The position numbers and the translations under genes are program-made. From positions 1 to 64,000 of the forward strand of contig NZ_JAJFAW010000025.1 of NCBI RefSeq assembly GCF_020711255.1: a stretch of 64,000 bases of DNA, written 5' to 3'. The stretch comes from Hymenobacter plasmatis. Its GTDB lineage: Bacteria; Bacteroidota; Bacteroidia; Cytophagales; Hymenobacteraceae. The notes beneath the pieces are model-generated. The model had not been told where the DNA came from. It did not search any database and worked only from the letters and a program-made list of their open reading frames with translations. This document shows positions 15,763 to 24,393 of the stretch, piece after piece (the first letter of the stretch is position 1; every line of letters starts with the position of its first letter).

Positions 15763-16256
15763 GCGACGCTGTAGCATTTGAGTTTGCGGTCGACAAAGCC
15801 GCCAAAACCGTCACCATCACCCGGGAATTTGACGCGGACCTGTCCTTGGTGTGGGATGCGTTTACCAAGGCCGACCTGTTGGACCAATGGCTGCCCCCGC
15901 ACCCCATGACCGCCAAAACCAAATACCAGGACTTCCACGTGGGGGGCAAACGCTTTTATGCCATGGTCAGCCCCACAGGCGAGGAGCGCTGGGCCCTGCA
16001 GGAATACACCGCCATTACGCCCAAGACCCACTTCAGCATGTACAATGCGTTTGCCGACAAAGATGAAAACGTCGAACTGCCCGGCTCGGAATGGAATCAT
16101 ACATTCAGCGAGCAAAACGGCACCACCACGGTGCGCATTGCGGTGTACAATGAATCCCTTGAACGGATGGAAAGAATCCTCGAGGGCTTCACCACGGGCA
16201 TGAAGATGTCTCTGAGCAACCTGGAGAACCTGCTAGCAACCCTAACGGGCAGGTAA
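15759..16256 (+). CDS. SRPBCC/AHSA1 domain protein
   Basis: The 165-residue protein has the AHSA1-type SRPBCC pattern. ITREFDADLSLVWDAFTKADLLDQWLPPHP lies near the start, a GGKRFYAMVSPTGEERWALQEYTAI hairpin in the middle, and a long C-terminal helix after GFTTGMKMSL. The fold binds hydrophobic ligands in a deep cavity. ArsR-SRPBCC pairs are common and often respond to organic or metal stress; the ligand is unknown. ATG 15759 gives the ATGA overlap with arsR and begins just before the domain. Confidence 0.85.
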   Translation: MSDAVAFEFAVDKAAKTVTITREFDADLSLVWDAFTKADLLDQWLPPHPMTAKTKYQDFHVGGKRFYAMVSPTGEERWALQEYTAITPKTHFSMYNAFADKDENVELPGSEWNHTFSEQNGTTTVRIAVYNESLERMERILEGFTTGMKMSLSNLENLLATLTGR

Positions 16257-16325
16257 TCCCATCTCAAAAAGAGCCAGCGGCCACTTCAATCGGGGACGGC
16301 TAGCCCCTCCCCTCCCCCACCGCCC

Positions 16326-16361
16326 AAAAAACAAAGCCAGCCCCCAAAGAGGCTGGCTTTG
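16326..16361 (-). terminator. Terminator of the parA operon
   Basis: CAAAGCCAGCC (16332-16342) and GGCTGGCTTTG (16351-16361) pair perfectly. On the minus strand the stem is followed by a T-run (16326-16331), 27 bp beyond the stop at 16388. It may also act on the plus-strand SRPBCC transcript. Confidence 0.8.
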
Positions 16362-16387
16362 CTGATTCAGCACTTTCTACCCCTCCC

Positions 16388-16873
16388 CTACTTGGCCGGC
16401 GGCAGCTTGCCGGTTTTGCGCAGGTGCGCGTCGTAGTGCCGGTGGGCGGCTTCCAGATAGTTTTTGATGGTGGTGGGCGTATCCGGGCCGGGCGTGGCCA
16501 GCAGCAGGCTCATCTTAATCTCCTGCACCACGGATTTAGCGATTTGGACCGTGTGCAGCGGTACTTCTATCTCCGGCGCGGGCGCAGCTGCCACGGCGGG
16601 CTTACGGCCCCGGGTGGAGGCGCGTACGGGCGCAGCCGCCGGGGCTAACGGGGCTGCCGCAACTGGCGCGGGGGCCGCCACCGGAGCGGGCGCCGGTGCT
16701 GGGGTAGCCGGAGCGGCTGCCGCGGCGGGCGGTGCGATGGGTTCTACCGGTGCGGGCGGCGCCGTGGCCGTGCGGGTGGCCTCCCCTCCCATCCCGGCCC
16801 GGGCCTGCTGGCGGGCTTCTTCGGGCACTTCAATGCGGCGGCGCGGCGTGATTTGTGGTTTCTCGAAGCCCAT
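16388..16873 (-). CDS. ParA partner protein with Ala/Pro linker (TraB/DUF3408-like position)
   Basis: The 161 residues fall into three parts. A basic N-terminus (KPQITPRRRIEVPEEARQQ) is followed by a long Ala/Pro linker (about 37-95) and a compact C-terminal part (HTVQIAKSVVQEIKMSLLLATPGPDTPTTIKNYLEAAHRHYDAHLRK). In Bacteroidetes conjugative elements the gene after the ParA homologue TraA encodes a DUF3408 protein with a similar YxxxxxxHH C-terminus, so this may be its counterpart. It overlaps the parA stop by one base (TAATG), implying translational coupling. A DNA-binding ParB-like role is inference. Confidence 0.6.
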   Translation of the reverse strand: MGFEKPQITPRRRIEVPEEARQQARAGMGGEATRTATAPPAPVEPIAPPAAAAAPATPAPAPAPVAAPAPVAAAPLAPAAAPVRASTRGRKPAVAAAPAPEIEVPLHTVQIAKSVVQEIKMSLLLATPGPDTPTTIKNYLEAAHRHYDAHLRKTGKLPPAK

Positions 16874-17640
16874 TATTTCGCGGAGGTTGAAGTGGTGGAG
16901 ACAGAAGCTGCGGCCGTGGCGCGGCGGTCGGGCAGGCCCAGGCGCTCGATGAGCTCCTCGCAGACGCGGCGGATTTCGTCCGAGGTATCCTTGGTGCCGC
17001 CGGCGTAGCGCGCCCAGGCCGGGTTAAGCAGGCTGTAGAGGGTCGACGCACGGGTGTAGGCCTTGCGGTGGCCCAGGGAGGAATTGAAGCGCGAAAGGCC
17101 CAGTCCGTCGATGTAGTCGTCCATCTCCTTCTCTTCCCGCTGCCCCGCCACCCGCTTGGTGGGCAGGCCGTAGTACTGAAAGTCAATCTGCGCGTCGTCG
17201 GCCGCTTTCTTGATGGCCTCCAGAATAGTCATAAACTCGGCCGTGGAGGCCCGGTCCAGGTAATCCGACACCAGGGGCACAATCACCGCGTCGCAGGCCG
17301 TCAGGGCGTTGAACACGTCGTCGCCGTCAGCGCGGCCCGGCACGTCGATGATGATGAGGTCGTAGTTGTGCTCGGGGTTATCGATGAAGTCGAAAATCCG
17401 GTTCAGCTGCCAGGGATACACGTCGTAGGGGTACTGGGCGTCGGGGTTGGCCTCGCGCAGCTTGGCGAAGTTGGCGGCGTCCACCTGCTCGCGGGTCTTG
17501 ACGATGCTCTGCTGGTAGTCGCAGTCGAGCACGGCGATGCGCAGGCCGTACTCGGTGGCCAGCGGGGCGGCGAGCACGAGGGCCAGGGTGGATTTACCGG
17601 AGCCCCCCTTCTGGGTGGCAAAGCTGATAACCTTGGACAT
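16873..17640 (-). CDS. ParA-family ATPase
   Basis: The 255-residue protein has a deviant Walker A motif KGGSGKST (11-18) with the signature lysine of ParA/MinD. VLDCDYQQS is the A' motif and DLIIIDVPG the Walker B. No N-terminal HTH is present, so it is a ParA of the short type, as in TraA of Bacteroidetes conjugative elements. Such ATPases position plasmids or ICE DNA on the nucleoid. A repeat array begins just upstream and is the likely centromere-like site. The Ala/Ser/Thr-rich tail is probably disordered. Confidence 0.9.
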   Translation of the reverse strand: MSKVISFATQKGGSGKSTLALVLAAPLATEYGLRIAVLDCDYQQSIVKTREQVDAANFAKLREANPDAQYPYDVYPWQLNRIFDFIDNPEHNYDLIIIDVPGRADGDDVFNALTACDAVIVPLVSDYLDRASTAEFMTILEAIKKAADDAQIDFQYYGLPTKRVAGQREEKEMDDYIDGLGLSRFNSSLGHRKAYTRASTLYSLLNPAWARYAGGTKDTSDEIRRVCEELIERLGLPDRRATAAASVSTTSTSAK

Positions 17641-17694
17641 AGTTGGTGCGGGGTTGCGGGCGTGAGTAGCTGCCGGTCACGAGGACCAGCGGGA

Positions 17695-18105
17695 CAGAAG
17701 CCCAAATATAATAGAAAAGCAGAAAAACAGAACATCACTTCTGCTGAAATGCAGAAATGTTTTTACGCAATTAAACAGGAAAATAGTTCTGTTGCATAGT
17801 TAATAAACAGAAATGTAAAACAACAGAATTGTATAAAAGCATTTAAGCAGAAATGCACTTTTGCTGAACTGCAGAGTTGGAGGACTGCGGTTCTGCACGA
17901 GCATGAAGTGGACATACCTGTATTGTCGAAACAGAAATGCAGAACAACAGAATTATATAAAAGCAGAATTAGTCAACTGCCAGCAGCAGGATTCAGAGAA
18001 CAGAAACACAGAACTACAGAAAAGCAGAAATACAGTGTAGCCCTACCTCACCCGGCGGACTTTGATAACTACTGACAACAGAAAAACAGAATTGCTGAAA
18101 TGCAG
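17695..18105. repeat. AT-rich repeat region: 17 CAGAA motifs, a duplicated 37-bp block and three 13-bp boxes
   Basis: CAGAA occurs 17 times on the plus strand and its complement TTCTG only three times. A 37-bp block occurs at 17805-17841 and 17929-17965 with three differences. The box TGCTGAA(A/C)TGCAG occurs at 17742-17754, 17862-17874 and 18093-18105; the first two lie 120 bp apart, in register with the 37-bp blocks. So the array is a degenerate tandem repeat of about 120 bp. It lies between divergent parA and mobilisation genes, as expected for a partition site, iterons or oriT. There is no open reading frame of note. Confidence 0.75.
17703..17710 (-). promoter_or_regulatory. Probable parA promoter -7 box
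   Basis: On the minus strand TATATTTG matches the TAnnTTTG box, 62 bp ahead of the parA start, at the edge of the CAGAA array. No TTG lies at standard -33 spacing; ParA or its partner may act on the array here. Confidence 0.4.
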
Positions 18106-18506
18106 TAACAGCCTGTTTCACGGAAACGTCGCTGCTGGGCTATAGGCAGCGATTGATGGGAAACAAGGTGCGTGTCTGATGGTGGCCGGCTAGCAGGGTA
18201 TTATAGTTCCGTATCCGGGAAAGGCGGGCTAAGCCGGAAGCCAGCAAAGGAGAAGGAATAGCGGGCAGTGAAGAAAAAGGCGGCAGCTTCTAACACGGAA
18301 GCGGAAAGCTGCGTACTAGCTTCTGACTAACTTTTTACTAAGTGTAGATTAGTCTTAGCAAGAAGAACAACCCACTCCTGCGGCTAATGCCTTAGTCTTG
18401 AGTGGTTTATAAACCAGCAAAGCTGATTTATGGGCCATGGGAAGCTAAGTGCCTGATTTAAAGATTGAAAAATGGCCCACAAGGCCGCTAAACCGGAAAC
18501 AGCACG
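18106..18506. other. Non-coding region with hairpin-forming repeats, candidate oriT
   Basis: No gene is supported in these 400 bp. Short inverted repeats cluster at GACTAA (18325-18330) with TTAGTC (18349-18354), and CCACTC (18372-18377) with GAGTGG (18400-18405). The position directly upstream of a relaxosome protein gene and relaxase fits an origin of transfer, but no nick-site consensus could be assigned. Confidence 0.35.
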
Positions 18507-19022
18507 ATGAACACGGAGCTACGCAAGCGGGTCACGCTGGACAACAACGCCCACCGGAAGGCCGAAGCGGCCGCGACGGAAGTGGGCACCAGCCTGGGAG
18601 TATATGCCAGCGCGGCGGTGGAATACTTTGCTACCCGGGGCCTGGACCCCCGCGAGACGGAGGCCCGCGAAGGGCAGCTCATCATGCAGCAGATAAAGAA
18701 GCTCGGGGACCGGGTATTCGGGTTTCTGCAGGAGCAGGAGCGCACCCTGCTCACGGCCATGCTGGAGGAGATGCTGTGCACCCGCATCACCCTGGACCGG
18801 CTGCTGCGCCTGAACGAAATCCTGGTGAGCAACCTCAATGCCCAGCTGGAAACGCTCAGCGAGGCGCAGCTGCAACGGCAGCAGCAGGCGCTCCAGCTGC
18901 TGCGTCAGCGCAACGAGGAAGCGGTGGAAAAGCAGGTGAAAGAAGCATTGGAAGCGGCACGAAAGGAGGGGCCCGGCAAGCGCAGTAAGACAGCCGAAGC
19001 AGCAGCAGGGCAGGGGCAATAG
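18507..19022 (+). CDS. BfmA/BtgA-like mobilisation (relaxosome) protein
   Basis: The 171 residues begin with a ribbon-helix-helix-like segment (RVTLDNNAHRKAEAAATEVGTSLGVYASAAVEYFATRGLDPRE). QIKKLGDRVFGFLQEQERTLLTAMLEEML follows. This order matches the BfmA/BtgA family of Bacteroidetes mobilisation proteins: a 'VxxYF...GxxP' block, then 'IxxFIRxQEKxLLxPML'. The second half is a long Gln/Glu-rich coiled coil (about 110-160). In that family the protein binds oriT DNA and helps the relaxase. The relaxase gene follows 50 bp later. Confidence 0.75.
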   Translation: MNTELRKRVTLDNNAHRKAEAAATEVGTSLGVYASAAVEYFATRGLDPRETEAREGQLIMQQIKKLGDRVFGFLQEQERTLLTAMLEEMLCTRITLDRLLRLNEILVSNLNAQLETLSEAQLQRQQQALQLLRQRNEEAVEKQVKEALEAARKEGPGKRSKTAEAAAGQGQ

Positions 19023-19072
19023 GGCGGGAAAGCACCCACAATACGCGAGTAAAAAAACCGGTATACCTTCCG

Positions 19073-20107
19073 ATGTACGTCAAATTAATCAACCCCAAAA
19101 CGCACGGCAAAGCGGCCTATACCAACACCGGCAGCAGCGCGCAGACGCTCCAGTACCTGCAGCACGAAGCGGTAGGGGAGGGGCAGGAAGCCGCATTTTT
19201 CAGCGCCGACGCGGACCAGTTGAACGCCGCGCAGGTGCGGCAGGCCATCGATACCAATGTGAAAGGGCTGCGGGCCGGCGAGGCCAAATTCTACTCCCTG
19301 GTGCTGAGCCCGAGTGAGCAGGAGCTGGCTCACATCGGCGGCGACCCGGAGAAGCTCAGGGCCTACACGCGGGAAGTGATGCAGCAGTACGCGCAGAACT
19401 TCAACCTGCCCGGCGGCCGAAAGCTGGGCAGCCAGGATATCGTGTGGGGCGCCGTGCTCCACCAGGACCGCACCCACCGGGGCACCGACCCCGAAGTCGT
19501 GGCCGGCACGGCCAAAGCCGGGGAGAAGCGCACGGGCCGGCAGGCCCACGTGCACGTCATTGTCAGCGCCCGCGACGCGGAGCAACAGATAACCCTCAAC
19601 CCCGGCGGGCGCCGGCAGCGGTTTGATTTGATGCGCTGGCAGGCGGCTTCGGGCCGGCACTTCGAGCGGCAGTTCGGCTACGTGGCCCAGGAGCATGAGA
19701 AGCTACGGCCCCAGGCCACCCGGCAGCGGGACAGTACCCACGACGCCGGCCGGCTGGAAAAGATTGCCGAGCGCGTGGCGCGCATCAACCTGCTGGTGCC
19801 CCGTGAGCAGCGCCTGGCGCCGGACACGGTGCAGGGCATCGCGGTGGCCCGGGAATTTGACAAGACCTTTTACCGGATGCTGGCCCGGGTGGAAGAGCGG
19901 GCCCGCGACGGACGTCCCATTGACAATGCCCTGCAGCTGCTTAGTACGGGGCGGGAGCAGGCGGCGGCTCCACAGCGCCAGGCCACCACTGCTCTGCACG
20001 CGGTGCAGCACCTGATACGCCGCGCCCGGAACACCCAAGACGAGCGTACCGAGCACGTGGCCGAGAAGCCCGGGCGGCGCGGGGCAGAGCTCGACATCGA
20101 GATGTAA
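19073..20107 (+). CDS. Relaxase/mobilisation protein (DUF5712, MobB-like)
   Basis: The 344-residue protein has N-terminal VKLINPKTHGKAAYTNTGSSAQTLQYLQHE and YSLVLSPSEQELAHIG blocks. A conserved QAHVHVIVSARD segment (His159, His161) is the metal-binding His pair of HUH-type relaxases, followed by FDLMRWQAASGRHFERQFGY. These blocks identify the DUF5712 family of Bacteroidetes mobilisation proteins. An N-terminal tyrosine (Tyr2 or Tyr16) could serve as nucleophile, but this is not certain. It would nick oriT and lead the strand into the coupling protein encoded next. Confidence 0.75.
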   Translation: MYVKLINPKTHGKAAYTNTGSSAQTLQYLQHEAVGEGQEAAFFSADADQLNAAQVRQAIDTNVKGLRAGEAKFYSLVLSPSEQELAHIGGDPEKLRAYTREVMQQYAQNFNLPGGRKLGSQDIVWGAVLHQDRTHRGTDPEVVAGTAKAGEKRTGRQAHVHVIVSARDAEQQITLNPGGRRQRFDLMRWQAASGRHFERQFGYVAQEHEKLRPQATRQRDSTHDAGRLEKIAERVARINLLVPREQRLAPDTVQGIAVAREFDKTFYRMLARVEERARDGRPIDNALQLLSTGREQAAAPQRQATTALHAVQHLIRRARNTQDERTEHVAEKPGRRGAELDIEM

Positions 20108-20142
20108 GTACCCCAGCAATCTACCCCCTTTCCCTGTATCCT

Positions 20143-22401
20143 ATGACCAGTTCACCTCCCCGGCCGGCGGCCCAGTCCCAATCTATCGGCTTGCTCATCG
20201 GCCTGCTGCTGCTGGCCTTGCTGGCCGGCGAATGGTACGTGCTGCAGCATCCGGCGAAACTAGCGGCAGCCCGGGCGGCCCAGCATCACGCCGTGCAGAC
20301 CCCAGGCCTGACGCCCGGCCAGCGCCTGGCGGCCCGGATGGCCGTCATCAATCAGCAACGGGCGGAAGCCCGCCGGGCACGGCTGCAGCGGCAGGCGGGG
20401 CCGGTAGTAGGCCAGCCAGCTGCCGAACTGGCCACGGCCACGAGCCGGGCCGGCGACCAGGTAGTGAGTAGGGGAGGGGCGGCCGCGCTGAGCGTGGCAT
20501 CGGCCGGCCAGGGGTTTAAAGGCAAGCTGCTGGTCAAGGCGGGCCGGTTCTATGAAGCCGCCGGCGGCTATCTGCGGGGGCTGGTGCTGCTCATGGCCGG
20601 AGTGCTGGTATTCGTGCTGCCCGCACCCGAGCGCAAACCCGGCGGGCCAGCCCGGCGCAAGCCGCTGCGGCCCGAGGCCGTGCGCGTCGTCGTGGCCAGC
20701 TGCGCGGGGCTGTTTCTGCTTAGCGCCTACGGGCTGCTCACCATGGCTTCCTACCCGCCGGGCTTTATCCGGGTGGGCTACCCCGTCGCAGTGACCATGG
20801 TGCTGGCCAGCGGCTTTGTGGTGGGGCTGCTACGGGCCGCGACCAGGAGCCCGGAGTTCGGGCTGAGCGTGGAGCGTAAGAAGCTGGAGACGCCGGATGG
20901 GTTCAACCTGCCCACGGAAGGGGGCGGTTGGGTGAACGTGCCCAATCCCTACCGCGGCGTGCTGGTGCTGGGCGGTGCTGGCGCGGGCAAGACCTACTCC
21001 ATCGGGGAGCCGCTCATCGAGCAGCTGGCGGCCAAGAACTTTGCCGGGCTCATCTACGACTTCAAGTTTCCGGTGCTGGCCGAAACGGCGCAGAAAGCGC
21101 TGGAGCTGGCCGGGCGCCGACAGAATCCGCCGCGGCTGCTGGCCAACGGAGAGCCCGAGCCGGCGGTGGTGCTGCACGTCATCAACTTCCGCGACCTGAC
21201 CCGCAGCGAGCGGGTGAACCCGCTGCGGGCCGAGGACATGCCGGTGGTAGCTTTCGCCGAGGAGTACTCGCGGGCCATCATCAACAACCTCAACCCGGCC
21301 AGCATCCGCAAGATGGAGTTCTTCGATATCAGCGCGGTGGCTTACCTGACGGGCATCATCTGGTTTTACAAAAAGCACTTTTCCCGCTACTGCACTATTC
21401 CCCACGTGGTGGCCACGGCCGTGCACAAGGACTTCAAGCACGTGCTGAGCATGCTGGAAACGGACCCGGAGTGCGCCGGCATGGTGCGCAGCATCGTGAC
21501 GGCCGTGGAGCAGCGGGCCGAGAAGCAGGTGGCGGCCGTGGTGGGCACGCTGCAGGTGATTCTGAACCGCATTAACTCGCCGGAAATCGTGTGGGTGCTC
21601 ACGCCCGACGAGGCGAAAGGGGAGGGGTTCTCGCTTAATCTGAATGACCCGAAGCAGCCCGCGCTGCTGTGCATCGGCAACGACCCCACGCTTAAGGAAA
21701 CCTTCTCGCCGGTGGTCAGCTGCATCATCACGGTTGCCATCAAGCTCATGAACCAGCAGCACAAGCACCGCAGCTACGTGTTCCTCGACGAGGCCGCCAC
21801 GGTGTACGTGCCGGGACTGGAGCTGCTGCCGGCCACGGCCCGCAGCAACAAGGTGGCCACCATCTACATGACCCAGGACTTAGCTCAAATGACCGATGCC
21901 TATGGCCCTGAAAAGATGAAGGTTATGGTGAGCAACCTCAACAACCAGTTTTTCGGCAAGGTCAACTCGCTCGATACGGCCAAGTTCATCTCGGAGCTCG
22001 TGGGCCGCGAGGACAAGCAGATGCACAGCACCAGCACGGGCAAGAGCCAGGGCGGGGGAGGGGGCCACGGCAGCCACAGCTCCAACCTGAGCACCAGCTA
22101 CCAGGAGCGCAACCTGGTGCGGGTGCAGGACGCCATCGGCCTGCAGCAGGGCGAGTTTATCGGGCAGACGGTGGAAACCGAGCGCACCTTCTTCCAGGGC
22201 GTCATCTCCCGGGCCGACGCCACACAGGAGCGGTTTCCGCTGCACCCCGTGGCCACGTTCGGGACTGGCGAAGAGGACAGCGCCGCCGTATTGTCGACGG
22301 TGGTGCAGGAGAACTACCGGCGGGTCAGCCAGCAGGTAAAAGAAACGCTGGCCCTGCATGTAAACACCTTAGCAGGAGGCACAAAGAATGAGGTGGATTA
22401 G
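20143..22401 (+). CDS. VirD4/TraG-type type IV coupling protein ATPase
   Basis: The 752-residue protein has three or four N-terminal hydrophobic segments (about 13-30, 145-165, 185-205, 212-232). Walker A GGAGAGKT lies near residue 276 and Walker B YVFLDEAATVYVPG near 545. QDLAQMTDAYG, the arginine-finger/Q-linker region, comes next, and a Gly/Ser/His-rich loop near 640. This is the architecture of coupling proteins that link the relaxosome to the transfer channel and pump DNA. It follows the relaxase by 35 bp. Bacteroidetes often call this gene mobC or traG; the VirB4 ATPase is separate at 38361. Confidence 0.9.
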   Translation: MTSSPPRPAAQSQSIGLLIGLLLLALLAGEWYVLQHPAKLAAARAAQHHAVQTPGLTPGQRLAARMAVINQQRAEARRARLQRQAGPVVGQPAAELATATSRAGDQVVSRGGAAALSVASAGQGFKGKLLVKAGRFYEAAGGYLRGLVLLMAGVLVFVLPAPERKPGGPARRKPLRPEAVRVVVASCAGLFLLSAYGLLTMASYPPGFIRVGYPVAVTMVLASGFVVGLLRAATRSPEFGLSVERKKLETPDGFNLPTEGGGWVNVPNPYRGVLVLGGAGAGKTYSIGEPLIEQLAAKNFAGLIYDFKFPVLAETAQKALELAGRRQNPPRLLANGEPEPAVVLHVINFRDLTRSERVNPLRAEDMPVVAFAEEYSRAIINNLNPASIRKMEFFDISAVAYLTGIIWFYKKHFSRYCTIPHVVATAVHKDFKHVLSMLETDPECAGMVRSIVTAVEQRAEKQVAAVVGTLQVILNRINSPEIVWVLTPDEAKGEGFSLNLNDPKQPALLCIGNDPTLKETFSPVVSCIITVAIKLMNQQHKHRSYVFLDEAATVYVPGLELLPATARSNKVATIYMTQDLAQMTDAYGPEKMKVMVSNLNNQFFGKVNSLDTAKFISELVGREDKQMHSTSTGKSQGGGGGHGSHSSNLSTSYQERNLVRVQDAIGLQQGEFIGQTVETERTFFQGVISRADATQERFPLHPVATFGTGEEDSAAVLSTVVQENYRRVSQQVKETLALHVNTLAGGTKNEVD

Positions 22402-22481
22402 CCTCAAAAAGACCGTTAAAAGCGACGTTTAAGCCCTTTTTACTGTTAAGTAAGTACCCGAGTATCCACACCCAGAACCTT

Positions 22482-22754
22482 ATGATGAAGACCTTTTTCA
22501 CGCCCGCCCCGGCCGGCCTCACCCCCGAGCAGCTGACCGCCCGCCAGGAGCGCGAGCGGCACGCCAACAACTCCATTGCCATCCTGATGAGCAACGGGCC
22601 CGCGCCCAGCCCGGAGGCCCTGGCCATCATGCAGCGACACGTGGACGGGGATATAAGCATCGAGGAGGCCATTGAGCTGACTGACGCCATGCTGCTGGCC
22701 CGCTACCGGCCGGCAGCCGACTCCGCTACCTCCGAGCCTAACCCCGCGCGCTGA
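22482..22754 (+). CDS. VbhA-like antitoxin of the Fic toxin
   Basis: This 90-residue acidic/helical protein sits directly before a Fic gene, with a one-base TGATG overlap. The segment NGPAPSPEALAIMQRHVDGDISIEEAIELTDAML aligns by eye with VbhA, where EGLEPDPQVVAQMERVVVGEL follows the inhibitory helix. VbhA-type antitoxins block Fic enzymes with a (S/T)xxxE(G/N) motif whose Glu displaces ATP gamma-phosphate. In the aligned place this protein has ILMSNG, so Ser and Glu are both replaced. It may inhibit differently or poorly. A second ATG lies one codon downstream. Confidence 0.65.
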   Translation: MMKTFFTPAPAGLTPEQLTARQERERHANNSIAILMSNGPAPSPEALAIMQRHVDGDISIEEAIELTDAMLLARYRPAADSATSEPNPAR

Positions 22755-24121
22755 TGGTAGCCGGCGACCGATTCAGCGACGAGAACGGGGTGCGGATAAA
22801 CCGGCTGGGCATTACCGACTCTCAGCAACTGGCCCAGGCCGAAACCGATTCCTCGCTGCTGCGCCTGCAGCGGCTTAATATGCAGGGTGGCATACCCGGC
22901 GGGCGCTATGACCACGCCCATCTCAAGCAGGTGCACGAGAAGCTGTTTGAGGGCGTCTACCAGTGGGCCGGCGAAACCCGGGCCGACCGGGAGTTTCAGG
23001 GGCACAAACCCACGTACGTCACCGGCTTCAAGGAAACGATGACCTACGCGCCCTACAAGGAGATAGAGCCGCGCCTGAACGCCATCGGTGAGCAGCTGGG
23101 CAAAGAGAACTACCTGAAAGGGCTGCCGGAAGAGAAGTTTGCCGAACGGGCGGCCTACTACCTCGACCAGTATAACCATGCCCATGCCTTTCGGGACGGC
23201 AACGGACGGACGCTGCAGGCCACGTTTGTGCAGCTGGGCAAGGAAGCCGGCTACCAGGTTGACTTTGCCCGCATCGACCCGGCCACGCTCAACCGGGCCC
23301 GCGACCTGGCGATGGTGCGCCCACATGCGCCCCAGGAAGCAGAGAAGAACCTGCAGGCGCTGAAGGCCATGTTTGAGCAGGTCATCAGCCCGGCGCCGGG
23401 CCTCGAAGCTGAAAAGCTGCGTGACCCCAGCCAGGCGCGGCCATTAGCTGCCTTATCCGCGCAGATGCAAGCCATGGATGCGCGCCGCGAATTTGAGGTG
23501 ACGGGCTATCGGGTAATGGACATTGTGGCCAACATGCCCGGGGCCGGCAATTATGAGAAGGGCGTCGCGGTCGGGAAGGGGGTAGAGGCTACTAACCTGA
23601 ATCCGGCGGCTATTCAGACCCACTTGGGGCAGTTTCAGCAGGCGGCGGAGAAAATCAGCAAGCATCCGGCTTTGCAGGGGCCCGATGCCGCGCAGGACCA
23701 GCGGGACGCGCGGCGGTTTCGCGCGGCGGCCGAACAGGTGCAGGTAATAGCAGTGACTAGAGAAGCAGCTAGTGCCCAACGGCCGCTACCCCAAACTCAC
23801 GCGGAAGCCCAGACCGTTTTTAAGGACGCTGCCAGGCAGGTGGCCCAGGGCCTACGCGAGCACGGAAAAGGACTGGAAGCGACCCGACTGCAGGAAGTGT
23901 CCCGGCACGTAGAGCGTACGCCGTTTATTGGCGGGTTGAATCGGGAAAACATCGGTAAATCCATCGACGCAGCGGATAAGATTGCGGCGCTGAATGGCAG
24001 TCGACAACTGGACGAGTTGAAAAGCGCGGTAGGTATAATGGAAAAGCCCCCTAAAGAATTGGAACTTGGCACAGCCAAGATGGAAGCGTATGGCCGCGAT
24101 GTCAGAGGTATAGAACGATAG
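22754..24121 (+). CDS. Fic-domain protein (AMP transferase-like toxin)
   Basis: The 455-residue protein has a Fic core at about 45-205. FEGVYQWAGETRADREFQGHKPTYVTGF contains the beta-hairpin flap, and HAFRDGNGRTLQ starts at His144. The catalytic His, acidic residue and GNGR are intact, but the final Arg of HxFx(D/E)GNGRxxR is Gln. Fic proteins usually AMPylate DNA gyrase or GTPases. The C-terminal 250 residues are helical, Ala/Gln-rich and of unknown role; no BID domain is evident. With the upstream antitoxin it makes a toxin-antitoxin or transfer-linked module on the mobile element. Confidence 0.8.
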   Translation: MVAGDRFSDENGVRINRLGITDSQQLAQAETDSSLLRLQRLNMQGGIPGGRYDHAHLKQVHEKLFEGVYQWAGETRADREFQGHKPTYVTGFKETMTYAPYKEIEPRLNAIGEQLGKENYLKGLPEEKFAERAAYYLDQYNHAHAFRDGNGRTLQATFVQLGKEAGYQVDFARIDPATLNRARDLAMVRPHAPQEAEKNLQALKAMFEQVISPAPGLEAEKLRDPSQARPLAALSAQMQAMDARREFEVTGYRVMDIVANMPGAGNYEKGVAVGKGVEATNLNPAAIQTHLGQFQQAAEKISKHPALQGPDAAQDQRDARRFRAAAEQVQVIAVTREAASAQRPLPQTHAEAQTVFKDAARQVAQGLREHGKGLEATRLQEVSRHVERTPFIGGLNRENIGKSIDAADKIAALNGSRQLDELKSAVGIMEKPPKELELGTAKMEAYGRDVRGIER

Positions 24122-24275
24122 GCATCAAAGACAGGGTTCGAAAAACCTACGAAAAAAATAGCATAGAAATATGGGTTTTTAGGCCTTGGACGAGGATAGA
24201 ATTACTATTCGGAAAATGGTAGTTTATCGAACCTTATTCAGCAAAGGAAACCTTTGTAAACAGAGTTCAAGAGGA

Positions 24276-24389
24276 TTATCCAATTGCGTTAAGGCTATTG
24301 TGGCCACCCTGCCAGGTAATGGTGAGCTGGATGGGGGCGGTGCCGTCAGCGGCCAAGGCGTCGAGGCGAAGCTGGCGGGCGAGTTTCAT
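24276..24389 (-). pseudogene. N-terminal fragment of a phage-type integrase
   Basis: From ATG at 24389 the minus strand encodes MKLARQLRLDALAADGTAPI followed by QLTITWQGG, the start of the arm-type DNA-binding domain of Bacteroidetes tyrosine integrases (MKxxxxLRKxxxNxDGxxPIxLxxTxxG). The frame leaves homology after residue 29 and stops at residue 37. The core-binding and catalytic domains are gone. It lies exactly at the edge of the low-GC defence island, so it probably marks a recombination junction. Confidence 0.6.
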
Positions 24390-24393
24390 TTAC

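Noticed and set aside
16388..17640. Replication initiator near parA
   Set aside because: No RepA/Rep-like domain was found in the window; ParA alone cannot show that the element is a plasmid.
17695..18105. CRISPR-like array reading of the CAGAA repeats
   Set aside because: Spacing is irregular, no equal-length spacers occur, and the repeat is short; no cas genes are near.
24138..24152. TTCGAA stretch resembling a tRNA T-arm as an attachment site
   Set aside because: No acceptor stem or other arms fit around it.
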